A DNA stretch of 64,000 nucleotides from Planctomycetota bacterium. GTDB taxonomy: Bacteria; Planctomycetota; MHYJ01; WSZJ01. The stretch's first letter is position 1. Each line of letters starts with the position of its first letter. Shown here in pieces: positions 8,268 through 17,320 of this stretch. The notes below the pieces were generated by a model, which was not told where the DNA came from, searched no databases, and saw only the letters and a list, made by a program, of their open reading frames with translations. Both the position numbers and the translations under genes were made by a program. The stretch spans positions 49,290 to 113,289 of the forward strand of contig JACPRD010000135.1 in assembly GCA_016190145.1 (NCBI GenBank), written 5' to 3'.

Positions 8268-9785
8268 ATGACCCCGACCACTCCCGAATCCGCATCCCGC
8301 ACGTCGGTCCGCTGGGCGGCCTGGTCGCTCTGCGGCGCGGGCGTCGTCGCCGTGGCCTGGCGCGTGGCCGCGCTCTCGAAGGCGTTCGTGTGGGGGGACA
8401 GGTCCGGCTGGGCCGATCGGCCGATTGCTGAATTCGTCGCGTGGTGGCTCGTCGGCTGGCTGCTCTACGCCGCGGCGCTCCGGCTCGCCATGCCGCTCGC
8501 ACCGCGCCTGCGCGCGCTCGGGATGATCCTCCTCGTGGCCGTCGCGGCGCGCGCCGCCTTCTTCGGCACGAACCCCATCCAGGAAGACGACGCCTACCGC
8601 TACCTCTGGGACGGCCAGCAGGTGCTCGAAGGCGTCAATCCCTACCGCTACGCGCCCCGCGAAGTCCAGGTCGCCGAGGACCCTTCCCCGGACCTGCAGA
8701 AGCTCCAGAAGGTCCTCGAGGATCCGGCCGCGCGCGACAACTTCCGCAAGATCAACAACACTGTCGTCCCGACGGTCTACCCGCCGCTCAACATGGCCGT
8801 CTTCGCCGCCTGCCAGAAGGCAGCGCCCTGGAAACTCGACGGCCTGCGCGCCGCGTTCCTGCTCCTCGAGATCGCGACGATCCTCCTCCTCTGGTTCGCC
8901 CTGCGCGCCGCCGGCGCGAACCCCCACTGGGCCGCCGTCTACGCCTGGTGCCCCATGGTCATCAAGGAGATGTCCAACTCTCCCCACCACGACGCTCTCG
9001 TCGGGGCCATGCTCGCCGCCTTCCTCCTCGCCGCCGTCTGCGAGCGCCCGCGCACCGCCGCCCTCTTCCTCGCCCTCGCCACCGCCGCCAAGCTCTACCC
9101 CATCGCCCTCGCCCCCGTCCTCCTCGCCTGGACCTGGCGCCGCGACCGCCGCGCCGCCCTCGCCGCCGCCGCCGTCCTCGCCGCCACCCTCGCCGCCCTC
9201 TGGGCCCCCTTCTATGAACCCGGCATCTTCCGCGGCACCGGCACCTTCGCCACGGAATGGTCCTCCAACTCCGGCGCCTTCGACCTCCTCGCCCGCGCCT
9301 GCCGCCGCTGGCTCCCCCGCGGCGACCACCCCATGCGATTTCTCGGCGCCCAGGGCCTCCGCGGCGACATCTTCGCCCGCATCGCCGCCGGTGCCGCCGC
9401 CGCCGCCTGGATCGCCTGGGTCGCCACCCGCCCCCGCTTCCCTAAACCCGCCATCGCCCGCCTCGGCCGCCCCTGGGACCTCCCCTTCCGCTGCTTCCTC
9501 GCCCTCGCCCTCCCGTTCGCCATCGCCCCCGCCCAGCACCCCTGGTACTTCGCCGGCATCCTCCCGTTCGTCGCGCTCTTTCCGTATCGCTCGTGGGTGA
9601 TGCTCACGGGCCTCCTGGGCCTCTACTATCTGAAGTTCCATTTCCGGTATCACCCGGAGATGGGGGAAGAGGCGGACCGGTTCGCGGAGGTGCGCGCGCT
9701 GGAGTACGCGCCGTTCTACGCCGCGCTCATCTGGGAGGGTGTGAAGGGGTGGCTGGCGTGGCGGAGGGTTCGGGATGGCGCGTAG
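8268..9785 (+). CDS. GT-C fold membrane glycosyltransferase (GT87/DUF2029-like)
   Basis: 505 residues with about ten hydrophobic helices. The first loop carries EDDAYRYLWDGQQVLEG followed by NPYRYAP, the Asp-containing motif typical of polyprenyl-phosphate-sugar-dependent GT-C enzymes such as mannosyltransferases; these act on the outer face of the membrane. Length is normal for the family. Acceptor and donor cannot be told from sequence. Very rich in C at third positions in its second half. The last 11 nt overlap the start of the HEAT gene, suggesting translational coupling. Confidence 0.78.
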   Translation: MTPTTPESASRTSVRWAAWSLCGAGVVAVAWRVAALSKAFVWGDRSGWADRPIAEFVAWWLVGWLLYAAALRLAMPLAPRLRALGMILLVAVAARAAFFGTNPIQEDDAYRYLWDGQQVLEGVNPYRYAPREVQVAEDPSPDLQKLQKVLEDPAARDNFRKINNTVVPTVYPPLNMAVFAACQKAAPWKLDGLRAAFLLLEIATILLLWFALRAAGANPHWAAVYAWCPMVIKEMSNSPHHDALVGAMLAAFLLAAVCERPRTAALFLALATAAKLYPIALAPVLLAWTWRRDRRAALAAAAVLAATLAALWAPFYEPGIFRGTGTFATEWSSNSGAFDLLARACRRWLPRGDHPMRFLGAQGLRGDIFARIAAGAAAAAWIAWVATRPRFPKPAIARLGRPWDLPFRCFLALALPFAIAPAQHPWYFAGILPFVALFPYRSWVMLTGLLGLYYLKFHFRYHPEMGEEADRFAEVRALEYAPFYAALIWEGVKGWLAWRRVRDGA

Positions 9786-10635
9786 GGACCTGGTGGCGGA
9801 TCTGCGCGACGTGCGGGTCCGGGTTCGGAAGGAGGCGATCCGGGAGGTAGCGCTGAAGCGTGTCCGGAGCGCGGCGAACGAAGTGGCGCTGCGGCTGCGG
9901 GACGATTCGCCGCGCGTACGCGATCTCGCGTGCTGGGCGCTGGGGACGATGGGAACCCGCGCGCACGCCGCGCGGATCGCGCGTCGGCTGCGGGATCCCG
10001 ACGGGTGGACCCGGTGTCACGCCGCGGAGGCGCTCGGGTGGCTGCGCGCCCGGCGGTTCGCGCCGACGATTGCGAGGCTGCTCGCCGACCACAACTGGCT
10101 GGTTCGGGGCCACGCGGTGCTGGCGCTCGGGGACCTGCGGTCGTTGCGCCACGGGCGGCGGATCGCGGAGATGCTCGACGACCCGCATCCCGGTGTGCGG
10201 GCGCCGGCCGCGATGGCACTCGCGATGCTGGGCCGCCGGCACCGGCTGCCCGAGATCGTCCGGCTGCTCGATTCGCCGCGGAGCCTGACGGGCGCCGTGA
10301 CGGCCCTCAATATCCTCAGGGATCATCCGCTCTACCGGAAGTTGCGGTCACGGAGAATACGTGCGGCGCAGGGCGACACGCTCCGGAGTTTGCTGGCCCG
10401 TGCCGGCGTGAGGTTCGGCGCGACACGCGCGGGCCGCAGATGGCTCGGCAGGCCGTTCATGAAGTACCGCGCGGTGGCGGGTTACGACATCTACGGGATT
10501 CTCTGGGACGTCGCCGCCGACTTCGGGCCGGGCCGCATGGGTTACGTGGTTCGCAAAGGACGATTCGTGATCGCGGACATGGATGAGGCCGTCGCGGAAC
10601 TCTCGAGGGACGCCTATTCGAGCCGCTCGATGTAG
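9775..10635 (+). CDS. HEAT-repeat protein
   Basis: 286 residues. From about 5 to 190 there are five or six 30-residue PBS-lyase/HEAT units, recognisable by recurring A..ALG.L...  (LACWALGTMG, CHAAEALGWLR, GHAVLALGDLR, APAAMALAMLG). The C-terminal 60 residues (YDIYGILWDVAADFG, then RKGRFVIADMDEAV) differ and may form a small separate domain. No signal peptide. Such proteins are protein-binding scaffolds. The start overlaps the glycosyltransferase by 11 nt and the 3' end overlaps the convergent gene by 22 nt. Confidence 0.8.
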   Translation: MARRDLVADLRDVRVRVRKEAIREVALKRVRSAANEVALRLRDDSPRVRDLACWALGTMGTRAHAARIARRLRDPDGWTRCHAAEALGWLRARRFAPTIARLLADHNWLVRGHAVLALGDLRSLRHGRRIAEMLDDPHPGVRAPAAMALAMLGRRHRLPEIVRLLDSPRSLTGAVTALNILRDHPLYRKLRSRRIRAAQGDTLRSLLARAGVRFGATRAGRRWLGRPFMKYRAVAGYDIYGILWDVAADFGPGRMGYVVRKGRFVIADMDEAVAELSRDAYSSRSM

Positions 10636-11966
10636 GAGATCCACTTCTTCTCGTACTCGTCCAGCTTCCCGTCCGGAAACACCGCCTTCACCGCGTCGGC
10701 CCACGCGGTCCCCTTCACAATTTCCGCGAACAGCTTCCTGAAATCCTTCCGGAAAGCCTCGTTGTCGCCTCGCAGGGCGTAGTAGACGACGGCCCAGGCC
10801 TGGGCGTAATGGGCGAGGACGTCGCCCGCTTCCCATTTGTCCCCGTCGCAGCGGAAGAAGTCGCGGAAGGGGACGTGGCGGAGCGCGGTGACGACTTCCT
10901 TGATGCGTTCGTAGCGCGTGACGAAGTCGCCGCGCGATTTCACGAGGGTGCCGAGGGTGAGGCGGGAGCCGTCCTCGGAGACGTCGCCCTTGCCGACGAA
11001 TTCGGCGAGGCCTTCGTTGATCCAGTCGGGGCGCTGGGTGGTGAGGACGTCGAAGAACTGGTGCCAGCCCTCGTGCCAGAAGGTGTCGAGGGTTTCGGTG
11101 CCGATGCCGCAGACCCAGCCGCCGCCCTCGCGGTTGTAGAGCTGGATGTACTTGAAGTTGGGGTCGAAGAACCCGAGGGTGCTTTCGTGCGTGTCGTCGT
11201 CGCCGGCGGCCTTGGCGAAGTCGAGGAACTCCTGCTGGTTGCCGAGGAAAAAGACGCGGCAGACCTTGCCTTTGGGCCACTGGGCCTCGGTCATGCCGGA
11301 GAGCTTCATGTATTCCTTCCGCGTGAGCTCGAGCATGTTGTAGACGTTCACGAGGTCGGCGGAGGGCTTGCAGAGCTGCTCCAGTTTGAACTTCTGAACG
11401 CCGTCGGCGGGGTTGATCTTCGCGGCCTCGGCCTCGATTTTGTCCATCCCGGCGGCCGTCACGCCCACGTCCGAGATGACCTGGTAGTGGCCCAGCTTCC
11501 CGGTGTACTCCAGCTTCTTCCAGGCGTGCGGCCAGCGTTTCCGGTACGGTCCCTCGATCACCGCCCGCAGCCGCTTCGCGCGGTCGGCATAGTCGGGGTC
11601 GATGGGCCCGTCGAGCAGCGCGAGGGCCTCTTCCCAGCGCCCGAACTCATGGAGCAGGTTCGCGTAATGGACTCGGAACCAGCAGTCCTTCTTGAGTTCC
11701 ACGGCTTTCGCGAACGCCTCGAGCGCCTTCGTGTCCTGCCGCAGGTCCCAGTGGGCGTGGCCCTTGTTGCCCCACCAGACCCACTCGTCGTCGGGCTTCA
11801 TCGTGCCTTTCGCGGCTTCGAGGACCGCGAGCGCCTCGGCCGGCTTGTCCTGGTCGATGAGGTCGATGGCCTTGTTGCAGGCTTTGATTCCCTGAAGCGG
11901 CGGGTCCTCCGCGAGGGCGGCGAGGGAGGAGAGGAGCAGGACTGCCGGGAGGAAGAGGCGGATCAT
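10614..11966 (-). CDS. Exported DUF1570-like metallopeptidase with TPR region
   Basis: 450 residues. Signal peptide about 1-18. Residues 25-130 contain TPR-like helices (AIDLIDQDKPAEALAVLEAA, NKGHAHWDLRQDTKALEAF). The central part has WHEGWHQFFD, an HExxH zinc-peptidase motif, followed by PDWINEGLAEFVG with the downstream Glu ligand, the gluzincin arrangement of DUF1570-type planctomycete proteins. A C-terminal helical region follows. Start ATG 11966 begins the signal peptide directly; an alternative ATG at 11987 would add 7 residues. No SD is evident. Confidence 0.8.
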   Translation of the reverse strand: MIRLFLPAVLLLSSLAALAEDPPLQGIKACNKAIDLIDQDKPAEALAVLEAAKGTMKPDDEWVWWGNKGHAHWDLRQDTKALEAFAKAVELKKDCWFRVHYANLLHEFGRWEEALALLDGPIDPDYADRAKRLRAVIEGPYRKRWPHAWKKLEYTGKLGHYQVISDVGVTAAGMDKIEAEAAKINPADGVQKFKLEQLCKPSADLVNVYNMLELTRKEYMKLSGMTEAQWPKGKVCRVFFLGNQQEFLDFAKAAGDDDTHESTLGFFDPNFKYIQLYNREGGGWVCGIGTETLDTFWHEGWHQFFDVLTTQRPDWINEGLAEFVGKGDVSEDGSRLTLGTLVKSRGDFVTRYERIKEVVTALRHVPFRDFFRCDGDKWEAGDVLAHYAQAWAVVYYALRGDNEAFRKDFRKLFAEIVKGTAWADAVKAVFPDGKLDEYEKKWISYIERLE

Positions 11967-12014
11967 GGGCCGCTGAGAGTGTTGCATGTTGAACGGGGGC
12001 GGATCAACCGGCGG

Positions 12015-12046
12015 GTTCGGCGTTCGGCGTTCGGAGTTCGGCGTTG
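12015..12046 (+). repeat. GTTCGGM heptamer array, single arm
   Basis: Four tandem heptamers (GTTCGGC, GTTCGGC, GTTCGGA, GTTCGGC) sit in the intergenic space between the DUF1570 gene and the Uma2 gene. No inverted second arm is seen nearby. Confidence 0.85.
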
Positions 12047-12078
12047 AAGCTTTGCGATGTCGGAATCCGATAACTCGC

Positions 12079-12106
12079 TTGACATCCGTTAGTCTTGTGA
12101 TATCAT
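12079..12106 (+). promoter_or_regulatory. Sigma-70-type promoter
   Basis: TTGACA at 12079-12084 and TATCAT at 12101-12106 are separated by 16 nt. It points towards the Uma2 remnant and lies in a locally AT-rich stretch between the heptamer array and that gene. Confidence 0.55.
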
Positions 12107-12224
12107 TTGCTGCGGTTGATGCCTGTGATTCCAACTTGTCGCCGGGCGTCCCCTCCCGCAGCGGTCCCGCCGCCCGGCGCAAAACCGCCACTCACACGAG
12201 GGGACCTCCTGCTATGTTGAGGGT

Positions 12225-12584
12225 ATGCCCATGCTCCAGCCCAACCGCAAAACCGTCGCCGACTACATGGCGCTCCCGGAATTCCCCCGCGTCGAACTCA
12301 TCGACAAGGATCGCCTCGAAAAGCTGGTCAACGGCCCCCCCGACCTCGCCATCGAAGTGCTCTCCCCCCCGCACACCGAGCGGGACCGGATCGAAAAACG
12401 CGATCTCTATTTTGAGTCAGGCGTCGCGGAGTACTGGATCGCCGACCCCGAAACACACACGATCGAAGTTCGCCGAAGAGGCGAAAACGACTGGGCGATC
12501 CAGGGGGTCTACCCCTGCGCAGAGGAGATTCCCTCGGCCCAGTTGCCGGGCGTCCGCATCCCCGTCGCGGAGATCTTCAGGTAG
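12225..12584 (+). pseudogene. Uma2-family (DUF820) endonuclease-like gene with an internal deletion
   Basis: 119 residues against about 190 for the family. The N-terminus (VADYMALPEFPRVELID) is normal Uma2, then the sequence jumps directly to KLVNGPPDLAIEVLSPP, IEKRDLYFESGVAEYWIADP and TIEVRRRG, the standard C-terminal half. About 70 residues are missing at the join, including the region with the PD...F Asp of the PD-(D/E)xK fold, while the later E.K pair is kept. The reading frame is intact, so a shortened product could be made, but nuclease activity is unlikely. TATGTT lies 6 nt before the ATG. Confidence 0.7.
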
Positions 12585-12629
12585 CCCCGGTTCCGCGCCC
12601 GAGGAGGCACGAATCGCGGCCGCCCGAAT

Positions 12630-12658
12630 CACGGAACGAGAAACGAGGAACGGGACGA
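12630..12658 (+). repeat. Degenerate ACGAGAA-type heptamer array
   Basis: Successive 7-mers ACGGAAC, GAGAAAC, GAGGAAC, GGGACGA give a period-7 pattern between the Uma2 remnant and the convergent DUF1501 gene. Confidence 0.6.
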
Positions 12659-12670
12659 TCGTCCGCTTCT

Positions 12671-13852
12671 CTAGCGCATCACCCCCCTCGTCTTCACCTC
12701 ATGCCCCGGGAACACCGCGGCAAGATTAGCCTGCGCCTGCCGCTTCGACAGCACCTCCGCAAGAACGTCGCGATAGTCGATCGTCACGCGCAGATCCCCA
12801 GGGTCTTCGAGCTGGCCCTCCTCCATCCCCGGCCAGTCCGTCACGACGCGGCCGCCGTTCACCGCCCCGCCCATCACGTACATCACGCTCGCACGCCCGT
12901 GGTCCGTGCCGAACGCCGTGTTTTCGTACGCGCGCCGGCCGAACTCCGTCATCACGACGACCGTCGTGTGCGAGAGGTGGTCGCCCAGGTCCCGGCGGAA
13001 CGCCGCCAGACCCGAGGCAAGATCCGACTGCAGCCTGTCGAACTGCACCGCCTGCCCGAAATGCGTGTCCCAGCCCCCCAGGTCCACGCACGCCGCCTCG
13101 AGCCCCACACCCGCCTTGATCAGCCGCGCGACCGAAAGCAGCGACTCGCCGTACTCCCCTTCCGGATACTTCGCTCCCCCGGCCGGCACGTACGTCTCGC
13201 CGCGCATCCTCTCCAGCGTTCCCAGCACCTCCAGGCTCTGCTTCCCCGCCCGCGACAGGTCCGCGTCCGCCTGCCCGTAGAGCCGGTCGAGCGCGGCGGA
13301 CAGCGCCGCCTGCGACGTCGCGTTCCGCCCGAGGTGGAATTCGTCGAACGACTCCAGCGCCATCGCGACGGGCGCGCCGCGAAGAGACTCCGGCAGCGTC
13401 GGCCCGAGCCCGACCGCCATGAGCGGCGTCCGCGCCTCCGCCGGACGCAGCTGCAGGTGCCGCGCCAGCCAGCCGCCCGAAACCCCCGTCTCGAGCGACA
13501 CGGCCCGCTCCATCAGGTCCTGCGCCTCAAAATGCGACCGCGTCTGGTCGTCGCTTCCCACCGCGTGCACCACCGCCAGCACTTTCTCGTCCCACAGCTC
13601 CTTCATCGGCGCGAGCGCCGGGTTCAGCGCGAACTTCCCGTCGAGGTTGATCGTCTTCCCGCCCGGCTGGTCCGGCCGCGCGACGCCGAGCGTCGGGCGC
13701 AGCCGGTAGTAGGGTTTCTCGAGGAAGGGCACGACCATGTTCAGCCCGTCGGCGCCGCCGCGGAGGAAAATGCAGACGAGCGTGTCCTTCGCGGGACGGG
13801 CGGCGTTCGTGTCGAACACGACGCGAAGGAAGTTTCTGCGGGTCAGGATCAT
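12671..13852 (-). CDS. DUF1501 family exported protein
   Basis: 393 residues. It opens with TRRNFLRVVF, a Tat-like RR signal, then LVCIFLRGGADGLNMVVP, the first conserved DUF1501 strand and GGADG loop. Later blocks include SDDQTRSHFEAQDLME, DLGGWDTHFGQ and VVVMTEFGRRAYEN with the conserved TEFGR, and TDHGRASVMYVMGG. The fold is alkaline-phosphatase/sulfatase-like, but a catalytic activity has not been established for the family. Start is 1 nt after the stop of the DUF1800 gene, so the two are surely one operon. Confidence 0.9.
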   Translation of the reverse strand: MILTRRNFLRVVFDTNAARPAKDTLVCIFLRGGADGLNMVVPFLEKPYYRLRPTLGVARPDQPGGKTINLDGKFALNPALAPMKELWDEKVLAVVHAVGSDDQTRSHFEAQDLMERAVSLETGVSGGWLARHLQLRPAEARTPLMAVGLGPTLPESLRGAPVAMALESFDEFHLGRNATSQAALSAALDRLYGQADADLSRAGKQSLEVLGTLERMRGETYVPAGGAKYPEGEYGESLLSVARLIKAGVGLEAACVDLGGWDTHFGQAVQFDRLQSDLASGLAAFRRDLGDHLSHTTVVVMTEFGRRAYENTAFGTDHGRASVMYVMGGAVNGGRVVTDWPGMEEGQLEDPGDLRVTIDYRDVLAEVLSKRQAQANLAAVFPGHEVKTRGVMR

Positions 13853-13853
13853 C

Positions 13854-15353
13854 TCAACACCTCTGAAATCCGGGCGACGCCAGGATCAGGCCGACGGCTT
13901 CCTGCTTCTTGTTCCAGTCGGCGAGCGGCGAAGCGGCCAGGTACGCGGCCACCGCTTCCTTTTCCACCGGAAGCCCCTCCCGGCCCATCAGGTGTCGAAG
14001 GAAGAACGGCGTGGGATCGCCCGCCGGAGCGCCCATGGCCTTCGCGAGTTCGGCGAGCTTGACCGACGTGCCGCCGATCGATCCCGTGAGGAGGGCGAGG
14101 GCGAAGTTCCAGCGCCAGAGAAGGGTTCCGAGCCAGGGCATGGCCTCGTCGGGGTAGCCGTCGGGCGTGGGGTGCTGGAACGGCGCCTGTCCCATCGCGC
14201 CGAGGTAGCGGAGCAGTCCCGGGCTCGCATTCGTGTCGGCGCCCACGGCGCGGAGGGCGGAAACGACGAACCGGAAGGGGCGCTTGAGTTTCCGGCCTTT
14301 GGACGCCTTGAACTCGTCGCTCTTCAGGAGCGCGCGGAGCACGTCCCTGATGTCCCCGTTGCTTCCGGCGAACGCCTGCGCGACCTTTTCGACGGCCGAC
14401 TTCGGCGGGTCGTCGCTCACGAACCGCCGGCAGAGCTTCTCCGCGATGTACCGCGCCGTGCTCGCGTGGCCGCAGACGATGTCGAGCACGCGCTCGAGAT
14501 CCTGCTCCTTCAGCCCGGCGGGAATCCGGTGGCCGAGCACGGTCTTCTCGCCGTCGTCGTGTTCGCCCGGGTGGAATTCGACCTTCGCCTTCATCCACTG
14601 CCCCTTGTGCCGGCACCCCCATCCGGTGAGGCAGCGCGCCACCTCCATCACGTCCCTCTGCGTGTATCCCCCGCGCACGCCCAGCGTGTGCAGCTCGAGC
14701 AGCTCCCGCGCGTAGTTCTCGTTCGGCTTCTCCTCCGCGCTCGCCTTCTTGTTCTCGCGCCCGTCGAGATAGACCAGCATCGCGGGCGAAAGGGCGGAGG
14801 CGCGCACGAGGTCGCGGAAGCGGCCGAGCGCGTGCCTGCGGATCGTCTCGCGGTCGTCAGGGGTCTTGAGCCAGGCGCACTCGGACTTGCCGATGTGAAT
14901 ATTGAAGTGATCGGTCCAGAACTCGACCATCACCTCGAACAGCTGCCGCTTCGAGTACACGGCGCGCAGAACCGTGTAGCGCGTGAGGTCGCGCTCGATC
15001 TGCGCCTTCTCGAACTCGTACATGTCGCCCGCGCCGACGCCGATGGAGTCGAATCCGTTCGCGCGCAGGTTGCAGGCGAGGTCGTCGATGCCGTCGGGGT
15101 TCAGCTGCTCCTCGATCCAGCCGTCGGCACCGAGCTTCGAGACGCGCTCGAGATCTCCGGGCCAGGGGCCGAAGGCCGCGCGGTTCAGGAGATGGAAGCG
15201 GTCGTCGGTTTCCGCGCCGGCGGCGATCTGGAACGCGTCGGGGATCCCGCCGCCTCCGAGCCAGTCGCCGAGTTTCGCGCGGACCTTGTCGCATCCCGCG
15301 CCGAGGAGCGCGGCGCCGGCGGCGCCGGCCTTGATGAAGTCGCGGCGGTTCAC
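13854..15353 (-). CDS. DUF1800 family exported protein
   Basis: 499 residues, GTG start. The N-terminus NRRDFIKAGAAGAALLGAGC combines a Tat RR motif with a possible lipobox Cys at about 21. DUF1800 blocks follow: LLNRAAFGPWPGDLERV near 55-70, EFWTDHFNIHIG, DNENYAREL-type (here EKPNENYARELLELHTLGV), DVMEVARCLTGWG and RFVSDDPP. DUF1800 and DUF1501 are habitual partners; function unproven, thought to be exported and possibly cell-envelope related. The GTG overlaps the stop of the upstream membrane-protein gene by 4 nt (GTGA), which fixes this start. Confidence 0.88.
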   Translation of the reverse strand: MNRRDFIKAGAAGAALLGAGCDKVRAKLGDWLGGGGIPDAFQIAAGAETDDRFHLLNRAAFGPWPGDLERVSKLGADGWIEEQLNPDGIDDLACNLRANGFDSIGVGAGDMYEFEKAQIERDLTRYTVLRAVYSKRQLFEVMVEFWTDHFNIHIGKSECAWLKTPDDRETIRRHALGRFRDLVRASALSPAMLVYLDGRENKKASAEEKPNENYARELLELHTLGVRGGYTQRDVMEVARCLTGWGCRHKGQWMKAKVEFHPGEHDDGEKTVLGHRIPAGLKEQDLERVLDIVCGHASTARYIAEKLCRRFVSDDPPKSAVEKVAQAFAGSNGDIRDVLRALLKSDEFKASKGRKLKRPFRFVVSALRAVGADTNASPGLLRYLGAMGQAPFQHPTPDGYPDEAMPWLGTLLWRWNFALALLTGSIGGTSVKLAELAKAMGAPAGDPTPFFLRHLMGREGLPVEKEAVAAYLAASPLADWNKKQEAVGLILASPGFQRC

Positions 15354-15925
15354 CGGTGCGATACCTCTTCGGGACCCGCGACCGCGAAGGCGGGCTGGGC
15401 CACGGGGATGTGCGGCGCGGGCTCGGGCTGCGGCAGGGGCCGCGCGGCGCGGACGGGAATGAGCGAAAGGGCGGCGGCGCCCAGGCCGGTGACGAGCGCG
15501 ACGGGATACACGAAGAGCCAGCCGACGAGCGGGAAGACGCATGCGAGCTCGAGGATCACGGCGCCGCGCACCACGGCGCGCCAGGGGCGCTCGCGGTCCA
15601 CCGGGCTGGGCGTCGCCCGGCCGATGGCGCCCGCGATGCCGCCGAGCCCGGCGAGGGCCGTCAGTCCGCCCGCCAGCCCGATCACGGCCGCGAGGAACTT
15701 CGCCGCGGGCGCGGGAGCGCTTCCCAGCCCCGCCGCCAGTGCCAGCACGAATCCCGCGGCCGGCAGGCCGGCGAGGAACGTGAGGAAGGGGTGTTTCGCG
15801 ACGCGCGCTTCCGCCCTCGAAGCCATCCGGGGGGCGAAGACGCCGAACAGGACGGTGATGCACGGCATGGCGATGAGCACGGCGATGACGAGGAAGACGA
15901 TGGCGGACACGTCGCCGAGGGTCAT
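15350..15925 (-). CDS. Multi-pass membrane protein of unknown function
   Basis: 191 residues with four or five hydrophobic segments: about 5-30 (IVFLVIAVLIAMPCITVLFG), 45-65, 72-100 (LAAVIGLAGGLTALAGLGG) and 118-155 (VFPLVGWLFVYPVALVTG). The C-terminal 35 residues are Pro-rich and probably cytoplasmic or periplasmic tail. First gene of the unit with DUF1800 and DUF1501; the 4-nt stop/start overlap with DUF1800 suggests it works with those exported proteins. No family recognised. Confidence 0.65.
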   Translation of the reverse strand: MTLGDVSAIVFLVIAVLIAMPCITVLFGVFAPRMASRAEARVAKHPFLTFLAGLPAAGFVLALAAGLGSAPAPAAKFLAAVIGLAGGLTALAGLGGIAGAIGRATPSPVDRERPWRAVVRGAVILELACVFPLVGWLFVYPVALVTGLGAAALSLIPVRAARPLPQPEPAPHIPVAQPAFAVAGPEEVSHR

Positions 15926-16017
15926 GGGAGGTGGCTCCTGGTTTTCGGGGTCTGAGCGGATATACAGGAGCTGAATTGTCTCGGTTTCACGGATCTGGAT
16001 AGGCCAAGGGAGCGTTT

Positions 16018-16052
16018 TCGGCGTTCGGCGTTCGGCGTTCGGCGTTCGGAGT
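16018..16052 (+). repeat. GTTCGGM heptamer array, single arm
   Basis: Five tandem heptamers (mostly GTTCGGC, last GTTCGGA) lie between the 3' end of the MFS gene and the 5' end of the membrane-protein unit. Confidence 0.85.
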
Positions 16053-16069
16053 TTGAGCGGCGGGACCGG

Positions 16070-17218
16070 CTAGGGCGGAGGGCGCCGTTTGAGAAGCATC
16101 CCGGCCTGGATGAGGACGCCGGCCGCAACAACCGCGGCCGCGAGCACGTAGCCCGAGGGTGTCCAGCCCGTCCGGTGCTGGATCAACCCTCCCGTCATGG
16201 GAACCACGAAATTGCTCGCGCCGATCACGGCCTCGTGAATCCCCGCCCTCGCACCGCGCGCTTCGTCCGAATGAACCGAATAGTAGATGCTCGCCGAATA
16301 GGACAGCCCGAGGCCGAGTCCCGCGGCGAGCGCGGCGCCGATGGCCACCGGCGTCGGCACTCCGAAACCGATCACGACAAGGGCCGCGGCGCTGGCGGCC
16401 TGCCAGAACAGGAGCGCGCCTGGGCGGTAGCGCCACCCGGACCAGCGCCCGAAGATCCAGAAAGCGGCCGTCTGGGCGAGGAACACGGCGGCCAGGACGT
16501 TGGAATAGTCCTCGGGCGGGCGTCCGAGCGTCGTCACGAGGTCCTCGTACAGGTAGTTGAGCGTCGCGCCGAGTCCGTACGCCGCGAAGTTGGCGATCCA
16601 GGCGGCGCGCAGATAGGCCGCGCGCACGGAGGCCGGCGGACCGTGCTCCTCCACGAGCGGCGCCGCCACCGCCCGATGCCCCGCCGCGCGCGAGGGCACG
16701 ACCGCGGCGAGCGCCATCGAGAGCGCGCCGCAGGCGACGAGGATGTCCATATGGAAGCGGTCCCAGGCGAGGCCGCAGACGAAGAAACCGAGCGTCTTCC
16801 CCATGCTCCAGGAGAGCGAGAACTTGCCGAGATTCTTCTCCAGGTCTCCGGGAGCCGACTCGTCCCCCACCAGCGCCTGCAGCCCCGGCCAGATCAGCGC
16901 GTTGGCGATGCCGCCCAGCGGTGCGACCGCATAGATCCACTTCACCGAAGTGGCCCGCCACGCGAGGAAGCAGAATCCGGCGAACATGAGGAAGCCGATC
17001 CGGGCAAGCGTGGTGCGCGAGACGCGATCCGAGAGGCGGCCGGCGAGGAGCGAGGTCACGACGTACGCGAGGCCGCCGGGGATGGCCAGCGCCCCGAGCT
17101 GGGCCGGGGTCGCGCCGGCCTCGAGGCGCGCCCAGACGGGGATGACGCTCCACGCGACAAAAAGCGACAGGTCCTGTCCGAACGACACGATGTAGTTGCG
17201 CGGGGAGAGGCCGGACAT
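16070..17218 (-). CDS. MFS transporter
   Basis: 382 residues, slightly short of the usual 400, with about 12 hydrophobic helices. The loop between helices 2 and 3 carries LLAGRLSDRVSRTTLARIG, the MFS signature G-x-L-[S/A]-D-R. A second copy of the pattern occurs in the C half (FGRWSGWRYRPGALLFW). Substrate cannot be predicted. TAAACT lies 8 nt before the ATG and no SD is seen, so the mRNA may be nearly leaderless. Confidence 0.82.
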   Translation of the reverse strand: MSGLSPRNYIVSFGQDLSLFVAWSVIPVWARLEAGATPAQLGALAIPGGLAYVVTSLLAGRLSDRVSRTTLARIGFLMFAGFCFLAWRATSVKWIYAVAPLGGIANALIWPGLQALVGDESAPGDLEKNLGKFSLSWSMGKTLGFFVCGLAWDRFHMDILVACGALSMALAAVVPSRAAGHRAVAAPLVEEHGPPASVRAAYLRAAWIANFAAYGLGATLNYLYEDLVTTLGRPPEDYSNVLAAVFLAQTAAFWIFGRWSGWRYRPGALLFWQAASAAALVVIGFGVPTPVAIGAALAAGLGLGLSYSASIYYSVHSDEARGARAGIHEAVIGASNFVVPMTGGLIQHRTGWTPSGYVLAAAVVAAGVLIQAGMLLKRRPPP

Positions 17219-17320
17219 GGGGGCGCAGTTTATCCGCAGGGGTCGAAAGTGGGGAGCGAAGGGCCCGCGCGCGGGCGTCCCTGTTCCTGGCCCTGCCCGT
17301 CGTGCACCCGGCCTCCGGCC

